A stretch of 64,000 nt of DNA, taken from positions 62,001 through 126,000 of the forward strand of contig JBCDMB010000003.1 in NCBI GenBank assembly GCA_038744685.1, read 5' to 3'. The notes beneath the pieces are model-generated. The model was not told where the DNA came from and searched no databases. It saw only the letters and a list, made by a program, of their open reading frames with translations. Positions 1 through 9,451 of the stretch are shown in pieces. Origin of the DNA: Verrucomicrobiota bacterium (GTDB taxonomy: Bacteria > Verrucomicrobiota > Verrucomicrobiia > Opitutales > Puniceicoccaceae). Within the stretch, counting starts at the first letter, position 1. Each line of letters begins with the position of its first letter. The translations under genes and the position numbers were made by a program.

Positions 1-114
1 GACGTGGTTAGCACGATAAAAGTCAATAAAGTCTCCGATAAGATCAGCTACGCGGAACTTGTTGACGGGGTCTTACCAAAAAAAGGTGACGTGGTAGTTG
101 CAACCGGAAGTTGA
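1..114 (+). CDS. C-terminal end of an unknown protein (partial)
   Basis: An open frame enters from the left edge and stops at TGA 112-114, leaving 37 residues. The tail is a hydrophilic, beta-rich segment containing two similar short stretches (VVSTIKV and GDVVVATGS). No domain can be assigned from so short a piece. A 69-base gap follows before the next gene on the same strand, so the two may be co-transcribed. The frame is in phase throughout and continuous with the window edge, which is why it is listed. Confidence 0.5.
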   Translation, partial: DVVSTIKVNKVSDKISYAELVDGVLPKKGDVVVATGS

Positions 115-183
115 AAGACGAGGATATCAAACAAGCTCCCCCCAACCGAAAACACACGGTAAATCTCCAAGACACACCCACTC

Positions 184-816
184 ATGAAAATCGCCCTTAC
201 CCTTCTTAGCCTCACACTCGTCGCAGGCCTCCACGCTAAGACTTTCGAGGGAGACCTCACCATCGCAGTTGAAGCCGACGGTGAGAGCCAAGAAATGAGT
301 GTCACCACAAAAGGTGACAAGATGTCGATCAAGCTACCTGAGCTTGGCGGTGGATTCGCCCTCATGGATTGGGGCAGTAAGATCGCGAAAATCGTGATGC
401 CTGAACAGCGAATGTTTCTCGAAGCCCCCGCTGCAGATCTCGCACCAGGTGTGCCGGAAGTTGGAGAAGGAGAAGTTGAAGTTACGAACGAAACGAAGGA
501 TATCCTTGGATTCACAACCCGAAAGGTCATTTTCACGAGCGGCACCGATTCTGCGACGCTCTGGATGACTTCAGATTTAGGCTCTTTTACGATGATGGGA
601 GGATTGGATAGTCAGCAGGCTCCAGCCGAATTCCGACAAGCTTTTCCCAACGGAGCCCTTGCTCTCGAGATGATCTACACGGACGGCGAAGAGTCAGCAA
701 CAGTTCGCATCACCGCTGTAAATCCTCGGAGTGTTGCGACAACCGAGTTGGAAGTTCCAAAAGGATACTCGAAAATGTCTCTCCCCGACGGAATGAATTT
801 TCCTGGTATGCCCTGA
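184..816 (+). CDS. exported protein with DUF4412-like domain
   Basis: The 210-residue product begins with a clear Sec signal peptide (MKIALTLLSLTLVAGLHA, cleavage near residue 18-19). The rest is a beta-rich periplasmic domain resembling the DUF4412 family: short alternating strands, a 'KIVMPEQRMFLEAP' segment typical of these proteins, and a 'DILGFTTRKVIF' segment where the family usually has a G-x-x-T/C-x-K motif. Members are thought to be periplasmic or outer-membrane-associated; no enzymatic role is known. It ends 75 bases before a pseudopilin on the same strand. Identification rests on the motif pattern, not on a search. Confidence 0.75.
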   Translation: MKIALTLLSLTLVAGLHAKTFEGDLTIAVEADGESQEMSVTTKGDKMSIKLPELGGGFALMDWGSKIAKIVMPEQRMFLEAPAADLAPGVPEVGEGEVEVTNETKDILGFTTRKVIFTSGTDSATLWMTSDLGSFTMMGGLDSQQAPAEFRQAFPNGALALEMIYTDGEESATVRITAVNPRSVATTELEVPKGYSKMSLPDGMNFPGMP

Positions 817-890
817 TTTGACCCCTAGACTAGGTCAAAATCCACAAAATATCAGTTGACTCAACCCACAACGTAAACGACGTTTCCACT

Positions 891-1589
891 ATGAAATCTA
901 AACCCCGCCCACACTTCAAAAAAGGCTTCACCCTCATCGAGCTCCTGACCGTCATCGCGATCATCGGGATTCTCGCAGCGATCATTATACCGGCCGTTGG
1001 CAACGTGCGTGTGAAGGCAGCTCAAGCCGCATCAGCTAGTGACCTGAAAAACATTGCCACTAGCTACAATTCATTTGCGATTGCAGGTGCCCGTTCGCGG
1101 ACGATCGGCGACGGTGCATGGGCAGAAGGGCAGACCAGCGCCTCTACCCCTGCTGAATGGGCACAAGTCCTAGCCGAGTTTGCTGAACTAAACGATGGCT
1201 CGATCTACTTCATTTCGTCTGCGGACGATGTCGCTGGAATAGCAGTCATACCGAAAGTCATTCTCACGGGTGATCCGGTTGCGCCAACAGCGGATTGGAC
1301 CAGCGCAGCCGATGAAATCAGCTACTCGATGGCTGTGAACATTAGCCCAAATGCACCCGCATCTGTAACACCTATCATCTGGACGAAGGGTCTCGAAACT
1401 GACGGAACATGGGATCCTGATCGTAGCATCTCCCCGTGGGGCGACGACGGTGGTCACATTGCATTTGCGGATGGGCACGTGCAGTTTTACAAGACTACTG
1501 AGGACGAACTAATCGACCCGGTAACTGGTGACACGACGACAAACATCGAAACTGCAGTAGGCTCGACCAATATCGTGGAGACCAACTAG
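891..1589 (+). CDS. type II secretion/type IV pilin-like pseudopilin
   Basis: The 232-residue protein has a short basic leader ending in KKG, then FTLIELLTVIAIIGILAAIIIP, the prepilin N-terminal methylation and hydrophobic helix recognised by prepilin peptidase (cleavage between G and F). The C-terminal part contains GHIAFADGHVQFYK, the His/DG-type tail common in verrucomicrobial and planctomycete pseudopilins. It is therefore expected to be an envelope pseudopilin with a periplasmic globular head. No other secretion genes adjoin it, so its partners are elsewhere. A strong terminator follows directly. Confidence 0.9.
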   Translation: MKSKPRPHFKKGFTLIELLTVIAIIGILAAIIIPAVGNVRVKAAQAASASDLKNIATSYNSFAIAGARSRTIGDGAWAEGQTSASTPAEWAQVLAEFAELNDGSIYFISSADDVAGIAVIPKVILTGDPVAPTADWTSAADEISYSMAVNISPNAPASVTPIIWTKGLETDGTWDPDRSISPWGDDGGHIAFADGHVQFYKTTEDELIDPVTGDTTTNIETAVGSTNIVETN

Positions 1590-1623
1590 ACCGTTTTTTG
1601 AACCCCATACCACGGTTCTTTAG

Positions 1624-1655
1624 AAAAGCCGGCGTTAGAAAACGCCGGCTTTTTT
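1624..1655 (+). terminator. Rho-independent terminator after the pseudopilin
   Basis: AAAAGCCGGCGTT, tetraloop AGAA, AACGCCGGCTTTT form a perfect 13-bp stem followed by a run of T. It lies 35 bases downstream of the pseudopilin stop codon and isolates it from the pyrophosphatase gene. Confidence 0.92.
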
Positions 1656-1700
1656 CTTTGCAAGTCTTCTCAGTCTTTCATTTGTCTTTACGCCACATCA

Positions 1701-3359
1701 GTGGTGAAGAAACCGATTTACATATTTGGACACAAGAATCCCGACGCAGACGCCATCTGCTCGGCGATTGGCTACGCTTCGTTTAAACACGCAATTGGAG
1801 AGACTCAGTTTGTTCCTGCACGCTGTGGGAACTCAAACGCGCGAATAGACACTATCCTCAAACGGTTCGACACTCCCCTTCCGATCTTCATAAACGATGT
1901 CACTCCCCGTCTGGAGGAGATTATGCGGACCGAATATTACCAAGCTGCTCCGGAAAGCACCTGTGCCGAAGCCCTTCAAATGTTCGACCAGCACGATGTT
2001 CGGTCCCTGCCAGTTGTAGGTCCCGATGGGAAAGCCAAGGGTTTGGTTTCCATTTTTGACCTTGGCGAATACTTCACTCCTCGAATCAGTGACCCCCTCC
2101 GCATGAGGCAAGTAAGGTCAACCATCACTGCGATAACCCGGTCGCTCAGAGCAAAAGCTGTCCTGCTTCATGATCCCGACATTTTTGAAGAGCTTTTTGT
2201 TCGAATTGGTGCAATGGATATCCGCTCCTTTGGAAACTTCGCTCAGAAAGAGGTCAGTCCCCGGCAAAGCATAATTGTAGTCGGTGACCGCTGGGATATT
2301 CAGGAGAAAAGTCTCCAACTAGGAGTCCGACTCCTTGTGGTCACCGGAAACCTTGAAATCGAGTCAGAGATGATCGAGAGGGCAAAAGAAAAGGGCGTTA
2401 GCATCATAATCTCTCCCTATGATTCTGCCACTACGTCCTGGATCATCCGATCGGCTTCATTATTGGAGAATCTTTTCGGAACGGATATGATCCGCTTCCA
2501 TCCAGACGATAAGGTGAGGGATGTTCAGCGTCGAATCGCACGAAAATACGCTCCTCTCTATTTCGTTACAGATTCCGACGACAAGCTGTTGGGTGTCTTT
2601 TCGAAAACTGATATTTTCAAACCGCCGGCCACCCAGATTGTCCTGGTTGACCACAATGAAATGACTCAAGCGGTAACTGGTGCTGCCGATGTGGAAATCC
2701 TCGAGATTATTGATCACCACCGTCTCGGGAACATTCCGACAGATCAACCCATACTCTTCATCAATGAACCTGTGGGTTCTACCTGCACCATTGTCGCGGA
2801 TAAATTCTTCAAAGAAGGACTAGAACCGGATCCAGCAATTGCGGGTGTGCTGATGGCGGGCTTGATCTCGGATACACTTCTTCTTACCGGACCAACCACA
2901 ACTGATATGGACCGGACCGTTCTCGAACGACTGTCAAAGATTGCGAAGGTGGATCCAAAAGAACTTGAACAAGCCATATTCAGTTCTGGCTCGGTAATCC
3001 TAAACGCCGAACCAGAGCAAGTCATTCAAATGGACTGCAAACTTTATGAGGAGGGTGAGATTCGGTTTTCAGTTTCACAGGTCGAGGAGCTTGGCTTCAA
3101 CAACTTCTGGCCACACGAGGACGAGTTGAAAATTGCTTTGAAAACGCATGTCGAGAAAGAGGGGCTGGATTTCGCGGCCCTGCTGGTAACAGACATCAAC
3201 CAGCAAAACTCTTTACTTGTGGTTGCAGGATCGGATCAGCTGATTGCAGGAATATCTTACCCTTCAGTCACTTCGGACGACATCTTTGACTTAAAGGGTA
3301 TTGTCAGTCGAAAGAAGCAGCTAATTCCTTATCTCTCGAAACTGTTCGCTAACGGGTAG
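1701..3359 (+). CDS. ppaC: manganese-dependent inorganic pyrophosphatase with CBS and DRTGG domains
   Basis: Family II (DHH superfamily) pyrophosphatase that hydrolyses PPi to phosphate in the cytosol. The N-terminal DHH lobe has the metal-binding motif GHKNPDAD (residues 9-16), and the DHH motif itself (IIDHHRLG) lies near residue 337, followed by NEPVGSTCT. Between them are a CBS domain (about 70-125), a DRTGG-like domain (about 130-245) and a second CBS domain (about 250-305). The DHHA2 domain occupies about 430-550. At 552 residues it is much longer than the CBS-free enzymes (about 310) and matches CBS-PPases, which are inhibited by AMP/ADP and activated by ATP or diadenosine polyphosphates. 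Translation starts at GTG 1701; there is no closer in-frame start before the conserved IFGHKNPDAD segment. Confidence 0.93.
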   Translation: MVKKPIYIFGHKNPDADAICSAIGYASFKHAIGETQFVPARCGNSNARIDTILKRFDTPLPIFINDVTPRLEEIMRTEYYQAAPESTCAEALQMFDQHDVRSLPVVGPDGKAKGLVSIFDLGEYFTPRISDPLRMRQVRSTITAITRSLRAKAVLLHDPDIFEELFVRIGAMDIRSFGNFAQKEVSPRQSIIVVGDRWDIQEKSLQLGVRLLVVTGNLEIESEMIERAKEKGVSIIISPYDSATTSWIIRSASLLENLFGTDMIRFHPDDKVRDVQRRIARKYAPLYFVTDSDDKLLGVFSKTDIFKPPATQIVLVDHNEMTQAVTGAADVEILEIIDHHRLGNIPTDQPILFINEPVGSTCTIVADKFFKEGLEPDPAIAGVLMAGLISDTLLLTGPTTTDMDRTVLERLSKIAKVDPKELEQAIFSSGSVILNAEPEQVIQMDCKLYEEGEIRFSVSQVEELGFNNFWPHEDELKIALKTHVEKEGLDFAALLVTDINQQNSLLVVAGSDQLIAGISYPSVTSDDIFDLKGIVSRKKQLIPYLSKLFANG

Positions 3360-3435
3360 GAGCGGAAACCATAGTATTTTACTAGGTTCTCTGAACTTAG
3401 CTCCTAGTGCGAAACGTGAAAAAATTCGAAAGGCC

Positions 3436-3870
3436 CTAGCCGGCCATCGCAAAAGAAACCAGCCGGATGTCAGCTTCTTTAAGAGCGTTTAACACATCGA
3501 TGGATCTCTGGTGCGGAGAGTCTGGATCCGCGTCAATCGTTACGACCGTCTTTACCCCCGCACGATCCGAAGAAGACTTCAGCCTGGCCAATGTATCCCG
3601 AAGCCGAGGTAGAGACTGAGCATCAGGGGCACCTATGGGCTGGCGATTCAAGAGAACCTGGCCGTTTGGCATTATCTCAACCAGATGCTCACTTGGTAAA
3701 TCCAAATTCTGAGCAGGAGGTGCTTCGGCCGGCAGAGTGATTCCCAAGTCGGCCTCTTGTTGAATCGGAAGAAACATGAAATAAATCAAAAGGAGGAAAA
3801 CTACGTCAATCATTGCGGTAATCTCGTATTTCTCCTCTGACTCGAGGATACTATTCCTCTTATTTCTCAT
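3436..3870 (-). CDS. ExbD/TolR family biopolymer transport protein (second copy)
   Basis: The 144-residue protein has the ExbD layout: a short cytoplasmic N-terminus (ESEEKYEITAMIDVVFLLLIYFMF), one membrane helix at about residues 18-36 that carries the conserved Asp (MIDVVFLL), and a periplasmic domain with the VTIDADPD strand. ExbD works with ExbB to harvest the proton motive force and energise a periplasmic or outer-membrane partner. It is the last gene of the minus-strand operon and begins 3 bases after the preceding exbD stops, which implies translational coupling. Confidence 0.88.
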   Translation of the reverse strand: MRNKRNSILESEEKYEITAMIDVVFLLLIYFMFLPIQQEADLGITLPAEAPPAQNLDLPSEHLVEIMPNGQVLLNRQPIGAPDAQSLPRLRDTLARLKSSSDRAGVKTVVTIDADPDSPHQRSIDVLNALKEADIRLVSFAMAG

Positions 3871-3873
3871 TCA

Positions 3874-4278
3874 CTACTCCTGGTTCGTGGCAAAGATTAC
3901 GTCGTAAAGGCCCGCTGCCGCGGTCGCCTTCATCACATCTTGAACATGTCGATGGGCAGTTCCGGAGTCTGCCCTCAAGTAAACCTTGGTTTGCGGGTTG
4001 CTCTCAAGCACTCTCCTTATGGCCTCAGGCAACTCATCCGGTGCCATCTGGCGCGCTCCGAAAAAAACATTTCCCTCAGCATCAATCGAAATGGTCTGAC
4101 GTGCACCCCTTTCATCGGGAACTTGCGCCTCAGTAGCTATGGGAATCGTAATCTTGATATTTTCCTCGGTGATCTCGCTGGTAATCACCATGAAGAATGC
4201 AATGAGGAGAAAGACCACATCAATCATTGGAGTCAGCTCAAAGCCTTCGTCACCTTCACTGGGCGTCCAAGTGTTCAA
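3874..4278 (-). CDS. ExbD/TolR family biopolymer transport protein (first copy)
   Basis: The 134-residue protein has a cytoplasmic N-terminus, one transmembrane helix (FELTPMIDVVFLLIAFFMV, about residues 13-32) with the proton-pathway Asp, and a periplasmic domain containing 'YLRADSGTAHRHVQDVMKA', a typical ExbD/TolR segment. It sits between exbB (59-base gap) and a second exbD (3-base gap). Two tandem, diverged ExbD copies are common in verrucomicrobial and planctomycete ExbB loci and may form heteromeric stator peptides with the adjacent ExbB. Confidence 0.88.
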   Translation of the reverse strand: MNTWTPSEGDEGFELTPMIDVVFLLIAFFMVITSEITEENIKITIPIATEAQVPDERGARQTISIDAEGNVFFGARQMAPDELPEAIRRVLESNPQTKVYLRADSGTAHRHVQDVMKATAAAGLYDVIFATNQE

Positions 4279-4337
4279 ATTTTTCTCCTATCTTCTCTGC
4301 AGTAGCTGCGTTTCTTCAAAGACAGTGCTTACTCCAT

Positions 4338-5111
4338 TCAGCTTTGGCTTTTTCGGATAGAGGCAACAAACTCGTGGTGGAAATCGCCGATGATCCTACT
4401 AACGCTGGCCGTAATCTTCCCGTATTTATTCTTAAAGAAGAAGAAAAAGAACATCGCTGGAATTCCGATGATCATACCTGTAGCCGTTGTGATCAGGGCT
4501 TCCGAGATGTTGTTAGCCAATTCAGTTGGCTGTCCCATCCCCTGAGCAGCAATCGCATTGAAGGCTTTGACCATCCCGCTAACCGTCCCGAGAAGACCGA
4601 CCATAGGGGCCAGACTAGCGATCACCGAAAGGTAATTGATATAAACATAGGGACCGGAAAGCTCCTCCACCGAAGCCTCTTCCATAGCCTTCTCCATTGA
4701 GTCTGTATCGACAAAGTCAGCGGTCACTCGCTCCAATCCGGCGTCTACGATATTCGTAAGAGGTGACGGGTTGTCGGCACAGATCTGCCGCGCCTCTTCC
4801 ATATGGAAACCGTTTGCCTGTTCAGCAACCTGTTCAACAACGTCGACGTTGAGAAGCTTTCTAGGTTTTACGGCGATGAAGTTATAGACAATCAAGCCGA
4901 GACCGGCAATGGAAAGAGCTCCCAGGGGAACCATCGTCCAGCCACCGACCCTTATCATGTCCATGATGCTACGACCACCTTCGCCTTCTTCAATGATGAC
5001 CTCTTCCACCACAAGTTCTTCATCCTGTGCCTGTAAGGTTCCAAAAAATGGGGCGCTACACGCGAAGATAGTGATTAAGACAGTAAAGAGTTTTTTCTGC
5101 ATGCTTGTCAT
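4338..5111 (-). CDS. MotA/TolQ/ExbB proton channel family protein with N-terminal signal peptide
   Basis: The 257-residue protein has an N-terminal signal sequence (LFTVLITIFACSAPFFG, cleavage near LQA-QD) followed by an acidic stretch, then three transmembrane helices at about 56-79, 150-175 and 200-225. The TolQ/ExbB signature is visible in 'IASLAPMVGLLGTVSGMVKAF' and 'ALITTATGMIIGIPAMF'. With the two downstream ExbD proteins it should form a proton-driven motor in the inner membrane. Two ATGs (5111 and 5102) could serve as start. The extra exported N-terminus is typical of ExbB variants linked to TPR proteins. Confidence 0.9.
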   Translation of the reverse strand: MTSMQKKLFTVLITIFACSAPFFGTLQAQDEELVVEEVIIEEGEGGRSIMDMIRVGGWTMVPLGALSIAGLGLIVYNFIAVKPRKLLNVDVVEQVAEQANGFHMEEARQICADNPSPLTNIVDAGLERVTADFVDTDSMEKAMEEASVEELSGPYVYINYLSVIASLAPMVGLLGTVSGMVKAFNAIAAQGMGQPTELANNISEALITTATGMIIGIPAMFFFFFFKNKYGKITASVSRIIGDFHHEFVASIRKSQS

Positions 5112-5179
5112 AGGGTGTCTGTTACGAAACTTGAAATTAAATTGGAGGGCAAGGCTTTTGGTGGTCTGGAAAGGACCCC

Positions 5180-6310
5180 TTAACTATCCGGCAACCTCTC
5201 AGCCCAAACGGATTCCGGATAAAAGAACTTTAGCTGATAGCGGACTTCTCGAGCCGCCGATTGAAAGTCCTCCGCCTCATACAATTCGCCAGTCCTGAAT
5301 AAAAGTTCCGGGGTCCAGGGATCGTTTGTAGTCGAGTAGACGAGGCCTTTGGCGAATGCCGATAGTGCCTCCCGACTCTTTTCTTGGTTTTCAAGGAGAG
5401 ACCCCTTTACCAATTCAAGAAGTGAGTAATACGGGCTCTCGGTACTGATGCTATCAAATTGATCCAAGATTGCATCCACCATAAACGCTCGATCCTCTTT
5501 GAGATGGATGTAGCCCTCCCAGAGGAATGCTTCGGGGTGAGCCTCGATCGTTGAAGCAAGCTGGACGTCTTTATACAGGTTCCTCGAACGTTCCCAGTCC
5601 TCACGTAGCCGAAACTCGTTAGCCAGATTCAAATAAACGGGAACAAATACCACCTCTCCAGGACCCAGTGGAAAAAGTTTAACGATATCGTAAGCACGGT
5701 TATAGTCACCGTCCTCGATTAACGCAGCTGCTACCTCCACTGTTTGATCCCGAAACAGGGTCGTTAAACGATCTTTCGGGAAAGTTTCCAGAATTGAAGC
5801 AACCTCAGCCACTTTCTCGGCAGCCAACAGCTCCGAAATCAGTTGTGACACCGACCGGTGAATCTGCACTTCAGTGGGATCAAGGGGAACGTACTTTAGT
5901 AGTGGGTAAATCTCCTTACGAAGAAGCTCGAGTGCCTCATCTATCTGACCTTCATCTCTCAGTCTCGAGTATAGAGCAGTGTCTAGCTCGGGGCTATATC
6001 GAACAATAAAATTAAGGTTGTCCTCGGGCAGAGTGATGGAAGAACCAATCGAAGGATCGAGAATTTCCAATCCAAGAGAGTTTAAATCCAGGAGCGTGAT
6101 GGAAGAAAACTGGTTGGGCCCGTCCACACGAGTAGCCTCAACAGGATTGTTCCCATACTTCTCGATAGCTTCTTCATAGCTCTCCGAAACCTCGAGAGGA
6201 TCTGATGACGAGGAGGCAGGTGCCGAGGCCGAGGATTGTCCAGCGACCCAGTTCGCGCTTGAGAGCACGACCACCGCCGGCAGCCACAAGGTTCTAAATA
6301 CTATTCGCAT
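5180..6310 (-). CDS. exported TPR-like protein, unknown function
   Basis: The 376-residue product has a signal peptide (MRIVFRTLWLPAVVVLSSANWVAGQ, cleavage about residue 24) and a Ser/Ala-rich linker. The rest is all-helical with degenerate TPR-type repeats (for example 'LEEALEL...', 'NLANEFRLREDWERSRNLYKDVQ', 'LLFRTGELYEAEDFQSAAREVRYQL'). It overlaps the 3' end of the 1009-residue TPR gene by 17 bases and lies 68 bases upstream of exbB, so it belongs to the operon. A role as periplasmic scaffold for the ExbB/ExbD motor is inferred from context only. Confidence 0.75.
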   Translation of the reverse strand: MRIVFRTLWLPAVVVLSSANWVAGQSSASAPASSSSDPLEVSESYEEAIEKYGNNPVEATRVDGPNQFSSITLLDLNSLGLEILDPSIGSSITLPEDNLNFIVRYSPELDTALYSRLRDEGQIDEALELLRKEIYPLLKYVPLDPTEVQIHRSVSQLISELLAAEKVAEVASILETFPKDRLTTLFRDQTVEVAAALIEDGDYNRAYDIVKLFPLGPGEVVFVPVYLNLANEFRLREDWERSRNLYKDVQLASTIEAHPEAFLWEGYIHLKEDRAFMVDAILDQFDSISTESPYYSLLELVKGSLLENQEKSREALSAFAKGLVYSTTNDPWTPELLFRTGELYEAEDFQSAAREVRYQLKFFYPESVWAERLPDS

Positions 6311-9300
6311 ACTCCACTAGTTCGTTAAAGCCTTCGATGTTCTGGTAGCTCTCATTCTCCAGAGCTTCGTTCAAGGTTCGCCGCGCATCTTCGATCTGCC
6401 CCATCTCAACCAGGGTCTTCGCATCCATCAAATACGCCCGAACCGCCCACTCATCAAAAAGGCCGTATCCAAGAAATGTTCTTTCGAAAAACCCGTGCGC
6501 TTCGGGAAATAACCCCTCTTCAAAATACGTAACACCCACCCGGTATAGTGCTTCAGCATGAGGTTCACCCCGCCAATCCGGAGTTTTTAGAATCGACAAT
6601 AGCTTCTCCCTCGCTGCCTCTAACTCACCACTCTCACCAAGAATCCGTGCCTGCGCGATGAGAGAACGGTAGATCTCTGGGTCCGCTGGGAAATTCTCCT
6701 CAGCTTGTTCATACAATTGAAGGGCTTCCTGCTCGCTCCCCTCACTGAGAAGAATGTCGCCAAGATTCAGATAGGCTGAGACTTTTTCCGGAACATTTTC
6801 TTCGTAGTCTATCGCTGCCCTGTACGCCAATTTTGAGAGCACTGGATCAGTCCGCTCTTTTCCTTCTCCAATCCAGACAAGGATCGCAGGACTCGCGAGC
6901 TCAAGGTCAGATTCCTGAATCACTAAAGGAGAACGAGGCGGAGAGCCCAGATCCTCAAGCGCCATCTGCATCCGCATCGCAAGCGTTCTTTTGTTGGTTT
7001 GCTTGGCTTGGTTAAACTCGCGTTCGAAGACGGCCGTGGGTGTATCTTTGGGAAAATCGTCTAATTGCGCACGATAGCTTTCGAGGTAAGGCTGTAGTGG
7101 CTCCGTGCTTGCCTCAAGGCTTTTACTGAACTCCGCACTTTGCCGCAGCTCTTCGTATAAGGATTGGTCCAAATCCGGGTCGTCCACAAACTGCTGATAC
7201 AAGGCACCGCGATTCGTAGCTATCTCTTTTCGGAACTCTTCATCCGTTTCCAGTTTTTCGAGAAATGCCAGAGAAGATTCGAGCCGCCGGAGTGTCTCGT
7301 CGTACTCGTTCACATAAGTTGTAATCATTGGGTCAACCCCGAGATTCGCAGGGTCGTTTCCGAAGCGGAGAATCGCGTTCTGGTACTGCGTCAAAGCATC
7401 TCCCGGACGACCCTGCTTCTTACGAATTTCCCCGAGGAGAAAGATTGCTTGGGTAAGCTGCCCGTCTTCTCCGTGCTTATCGATGTACTCTTGGTAAGTT
7501 TCAGCTGCTCTCTTGAGCACATTGTTCCTTTCGAGTATCTTGGCTTTCTGAAAATAGGCACTTGTGATAAACCCAATGTTGTCCGTGTGCAGATCAACTT
7601 GCTCATAGTGAGCGATTGCCTTCAAAATATCGGCTCGGGCTGCATCTATTTCTCCAAGGAAGAACTCCGCCTCTCCACGAAGGCCACTATTCGGAAAAGT
7701 CAGAGCAAACTCTTCGAATAGTTTTTCCGCTTCGTCTGTTTTGTCTTGCCCGTAAAGCGCAATGGCACGCCGGTAAAACGCATCTTCCCGGTAAACACTG
7801 TCAGGAAACTGATCAGAGACCACTAAATCGAACCGATTCATTGCCTCCTCGAGCTGTGAATCGAAAAGAAAACCAAGCCCTTGCCAGTAGTGAATACCAT
7901 CCTCTGCGCTTTTACCTTCGACTGCCGGCGCAATCAGACTGAGGCGTCCCTGCAATTCTTCGATGTCACCTTTGTTTAAGAGGTAGTTCCCAAGTAGAAA
8001 AACGACTTGTCCAGCTTCAACAGAGTCCGGAAACTCCTCTAGATAACTGTCGACAGTCTCATAGAACGAGTCCTCGTCATTAGAATCCAGATACGCAGAC
8101 GCCAACGCCAATAAAACCCTCTTACGAAACTCCTGGTTGGCAATCCTGCCGCCCAACATCTGTTCGCCCAAGTCTCTCGACAACTCTTCAAGACCGAGCT
8201 TCGTGGCCGTGATAAATGCCGCAAACTGGAACTCTTGAGCAATTGGATCATCCGGGAACCGATCTACAAAACGAAGATAGGCCCAGACTGCCTCATAATC
8301 TCTACCCGCTAGATAATAATTTCGCGCGACCCGCGCCATCAACTGTGACGTGTAGGGTTCAACTTGACGCACTGCCTCCAGCTGAACTCGAACGTCCTCG
8401 AGCTCAAATAAGGCATCGGCCATTCTTTCCTCAGAGCGACCCAGGGCCCGCATTCTCTCCACCATTGCGGCTTGCTCTCTTTCAAGATTTTCGAAGTAAC
8501 GAATTATTTGATCCCGGTTGAGAGTTGCATTGTAAAGAAGAGCCGCCTGAGCAAACAGACCTTTGTCGGCAAGCTGGTCTCCCGCCTGCATCAGAGCAAC
8601 ATTGAGGGAAACGCTGTAACGGGAGGGATTATCTACAGTGATTAAAGGCAAAAGTTCCAGAATCCCATCCATGTCATTGTCTTGGATAAAGGCCTCGAGA
8701 AGATAGCTTGCAGCCAAAGCACGTTGCTCTTCCGAAACTGACTGATCCAAAAATCTCCGGAAAACCGGTTTTCCACGCTCCCAATCCTCAAGCGAAAGAA
8801 GAGTCAGTGAAAGCTTCTGCAGAATCTCGAGTCGTTTCGCCTCACGGTGACGCCTGTCTAGCGGATCGGTAACAAGCCTTTCGTAGTCCGCAGCTGCGTC
8901 CTCTAACTGGCCAAGGCCTCGGTAGGCATCTCCCCGGAACTCAAGCGTGTCGATCAAACGTCCTTCTTCGACACCAGACTCTATGGCTTCACTGAACGCG
9001 GCAATAGCCTGTTCCAAGTTACTATTTTCCTGAGCCTCGCTGTAATCCTGAAGGTAACCCAAACCAATGAAGAAAAATACCGGACCGAGCTGCGAACGCT
9101 CTTCTTCACTCCCATCCTCATACCGTTTGGCAATTTCCTCTAAAAAAGGCCGCGCCGCTCTAAAATCATTCCTTTCCGTGAAATCTGATGCACGTGCCTG
9201 AAGATCCGAAATACCCATGGATTCAGGATTTTCTTGCGCTGAAACGCTAGAAAGGGTCCCGAAAGAGAGAACTAGAGCGACAAGGAATCGTAGGAACTTC

Positions 9301-9323
9301 TGTGGTGGGGAAAATGGGGTCAT
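6294..9323 (-). CDS. large exported tetratricopeptide repeat protein
   Basis: The 1009-residue protein starts with a signal peptide (LRFLVALVLSFGTLSSVSAQ, cleavage about residue 29). Almost the whole mature part is TPR arrays, including clear units such as 'AIAAFSEAIESGVEEGRLIDTLEFRG', 'AEKLFEEFALTFPNSGLRGEAEFFLG' and 'ALQLYEQAEENFPADPEIYRSL'. It is the promoter-proximal gene of the operon that ends with ExbB and two ExbD proteins. Such TPR-ExbBD loci suggest a periplasmic scaffold or cargo-recognition protein driven by the proton motor; the cargo is not evident. Confidence 0.85.
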   Translation of the reverse strand: MTPFSPPQKFLRFLVALVLSFGTLSSVSAQENPESMGISDLQARASDFTERNDFRAARPFLEEIAKRYEDGSEEERSQLGPVFFFIGLGYLQDYSEAQENSNLEQAIAAFSEAIESGVEEGRLIDTLEFRGDAYRGLGQLEDAAADYERLVTDPLDRRHREAKRLEILQKLSLTLLSLEDWERGKPVFRRFLDQSVSEEQRALAASYLLEAFIQDNDMDGILELLPLITVDNPSRYSVSLNVALMQAGDQLADKGLFAQAALLYNATLNRDQIIRYFENLEREQAAMVERMRALGRSEERMADALFELEDVRVQLEAVRQVEPYTSQLMARVARNYYLAGRDYEAVWAYLRFVDRFPDDPIAQEFQFAAFITATKLGLEELSRDLGEQMLGGRIANQEFRKRVLLALASAYLDSNDEDSFYETVDSYLEEFPDSVEAGQVVFLLGNYLLNKGDIEELQGRLSLIAPAVEGKSAEDGIHYWQGLGFLFDSQLEEAMNRFDLVVSDQFPDSVYREDAFYRRAIALYGQDKTDEAEKLFEEFALTFPNSGLRGEAEFFLGEIDAARADILKAIAHYEQVDLHTDNIGFITSAYFQKAKILERNNVLKRAAETYQEYIDKHGEDGQLTQAIFLLGEIRKKQGRPGDALTQYQNAILRFGNDPANLGVDPMITTYVNEYDETLRRLESSLAFLEKLETDEEFRKEIATNRGALYQQFVDDPDLDQSLYEELRQSAEFSKSLEASTEPLQPYLESYRAQLDDFPKDTPTAVFEREFNQAKQTNKRTLAMRMQMALEDLGSPPRSPLVIQESDLELASPAILVWIGEGKERTDPVLSKLAYRAAIDYEENVPEKVSAYLNLGDILLSEGSEQEALQLYEQAEENFPADPEIYRSLIAQARILGESGELEAAREKLLSILKTPDWRGEPHAEALYRVGVTYFEEGLFPEAHGFFERTFLGYGLFDEWAVRAYLMDAKTLVEMGQIEDARRTLNEALENESYQNIEGFNELVEYANSI

Positions 9324-9451
9324 TCACCTCCCACAATTGCCTATCTCTCCCCTTTTGATCAAGCCAGAAACCTTGGAAAGCCTGAATCAAAAGACTCATC
9401 CGCAATTTCTGATCGCATCGTTCGAACCGCTATTTCAGGCTTGGAGTGATC

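Noticed and set aside
820-850. TTTGACC/GGTCAAA dyad after the DUF4412-like gene as a terminator
   Set aside because: The 7-bp stem is AT-rich at the base and no T-run follows, so it was not listed as a terminator.
5794-6179. Plus-strand frames inside the TPR operon
   Set aside because: They are antisense to clear TPR coding sequence and show no independent ribosome site or known motif.
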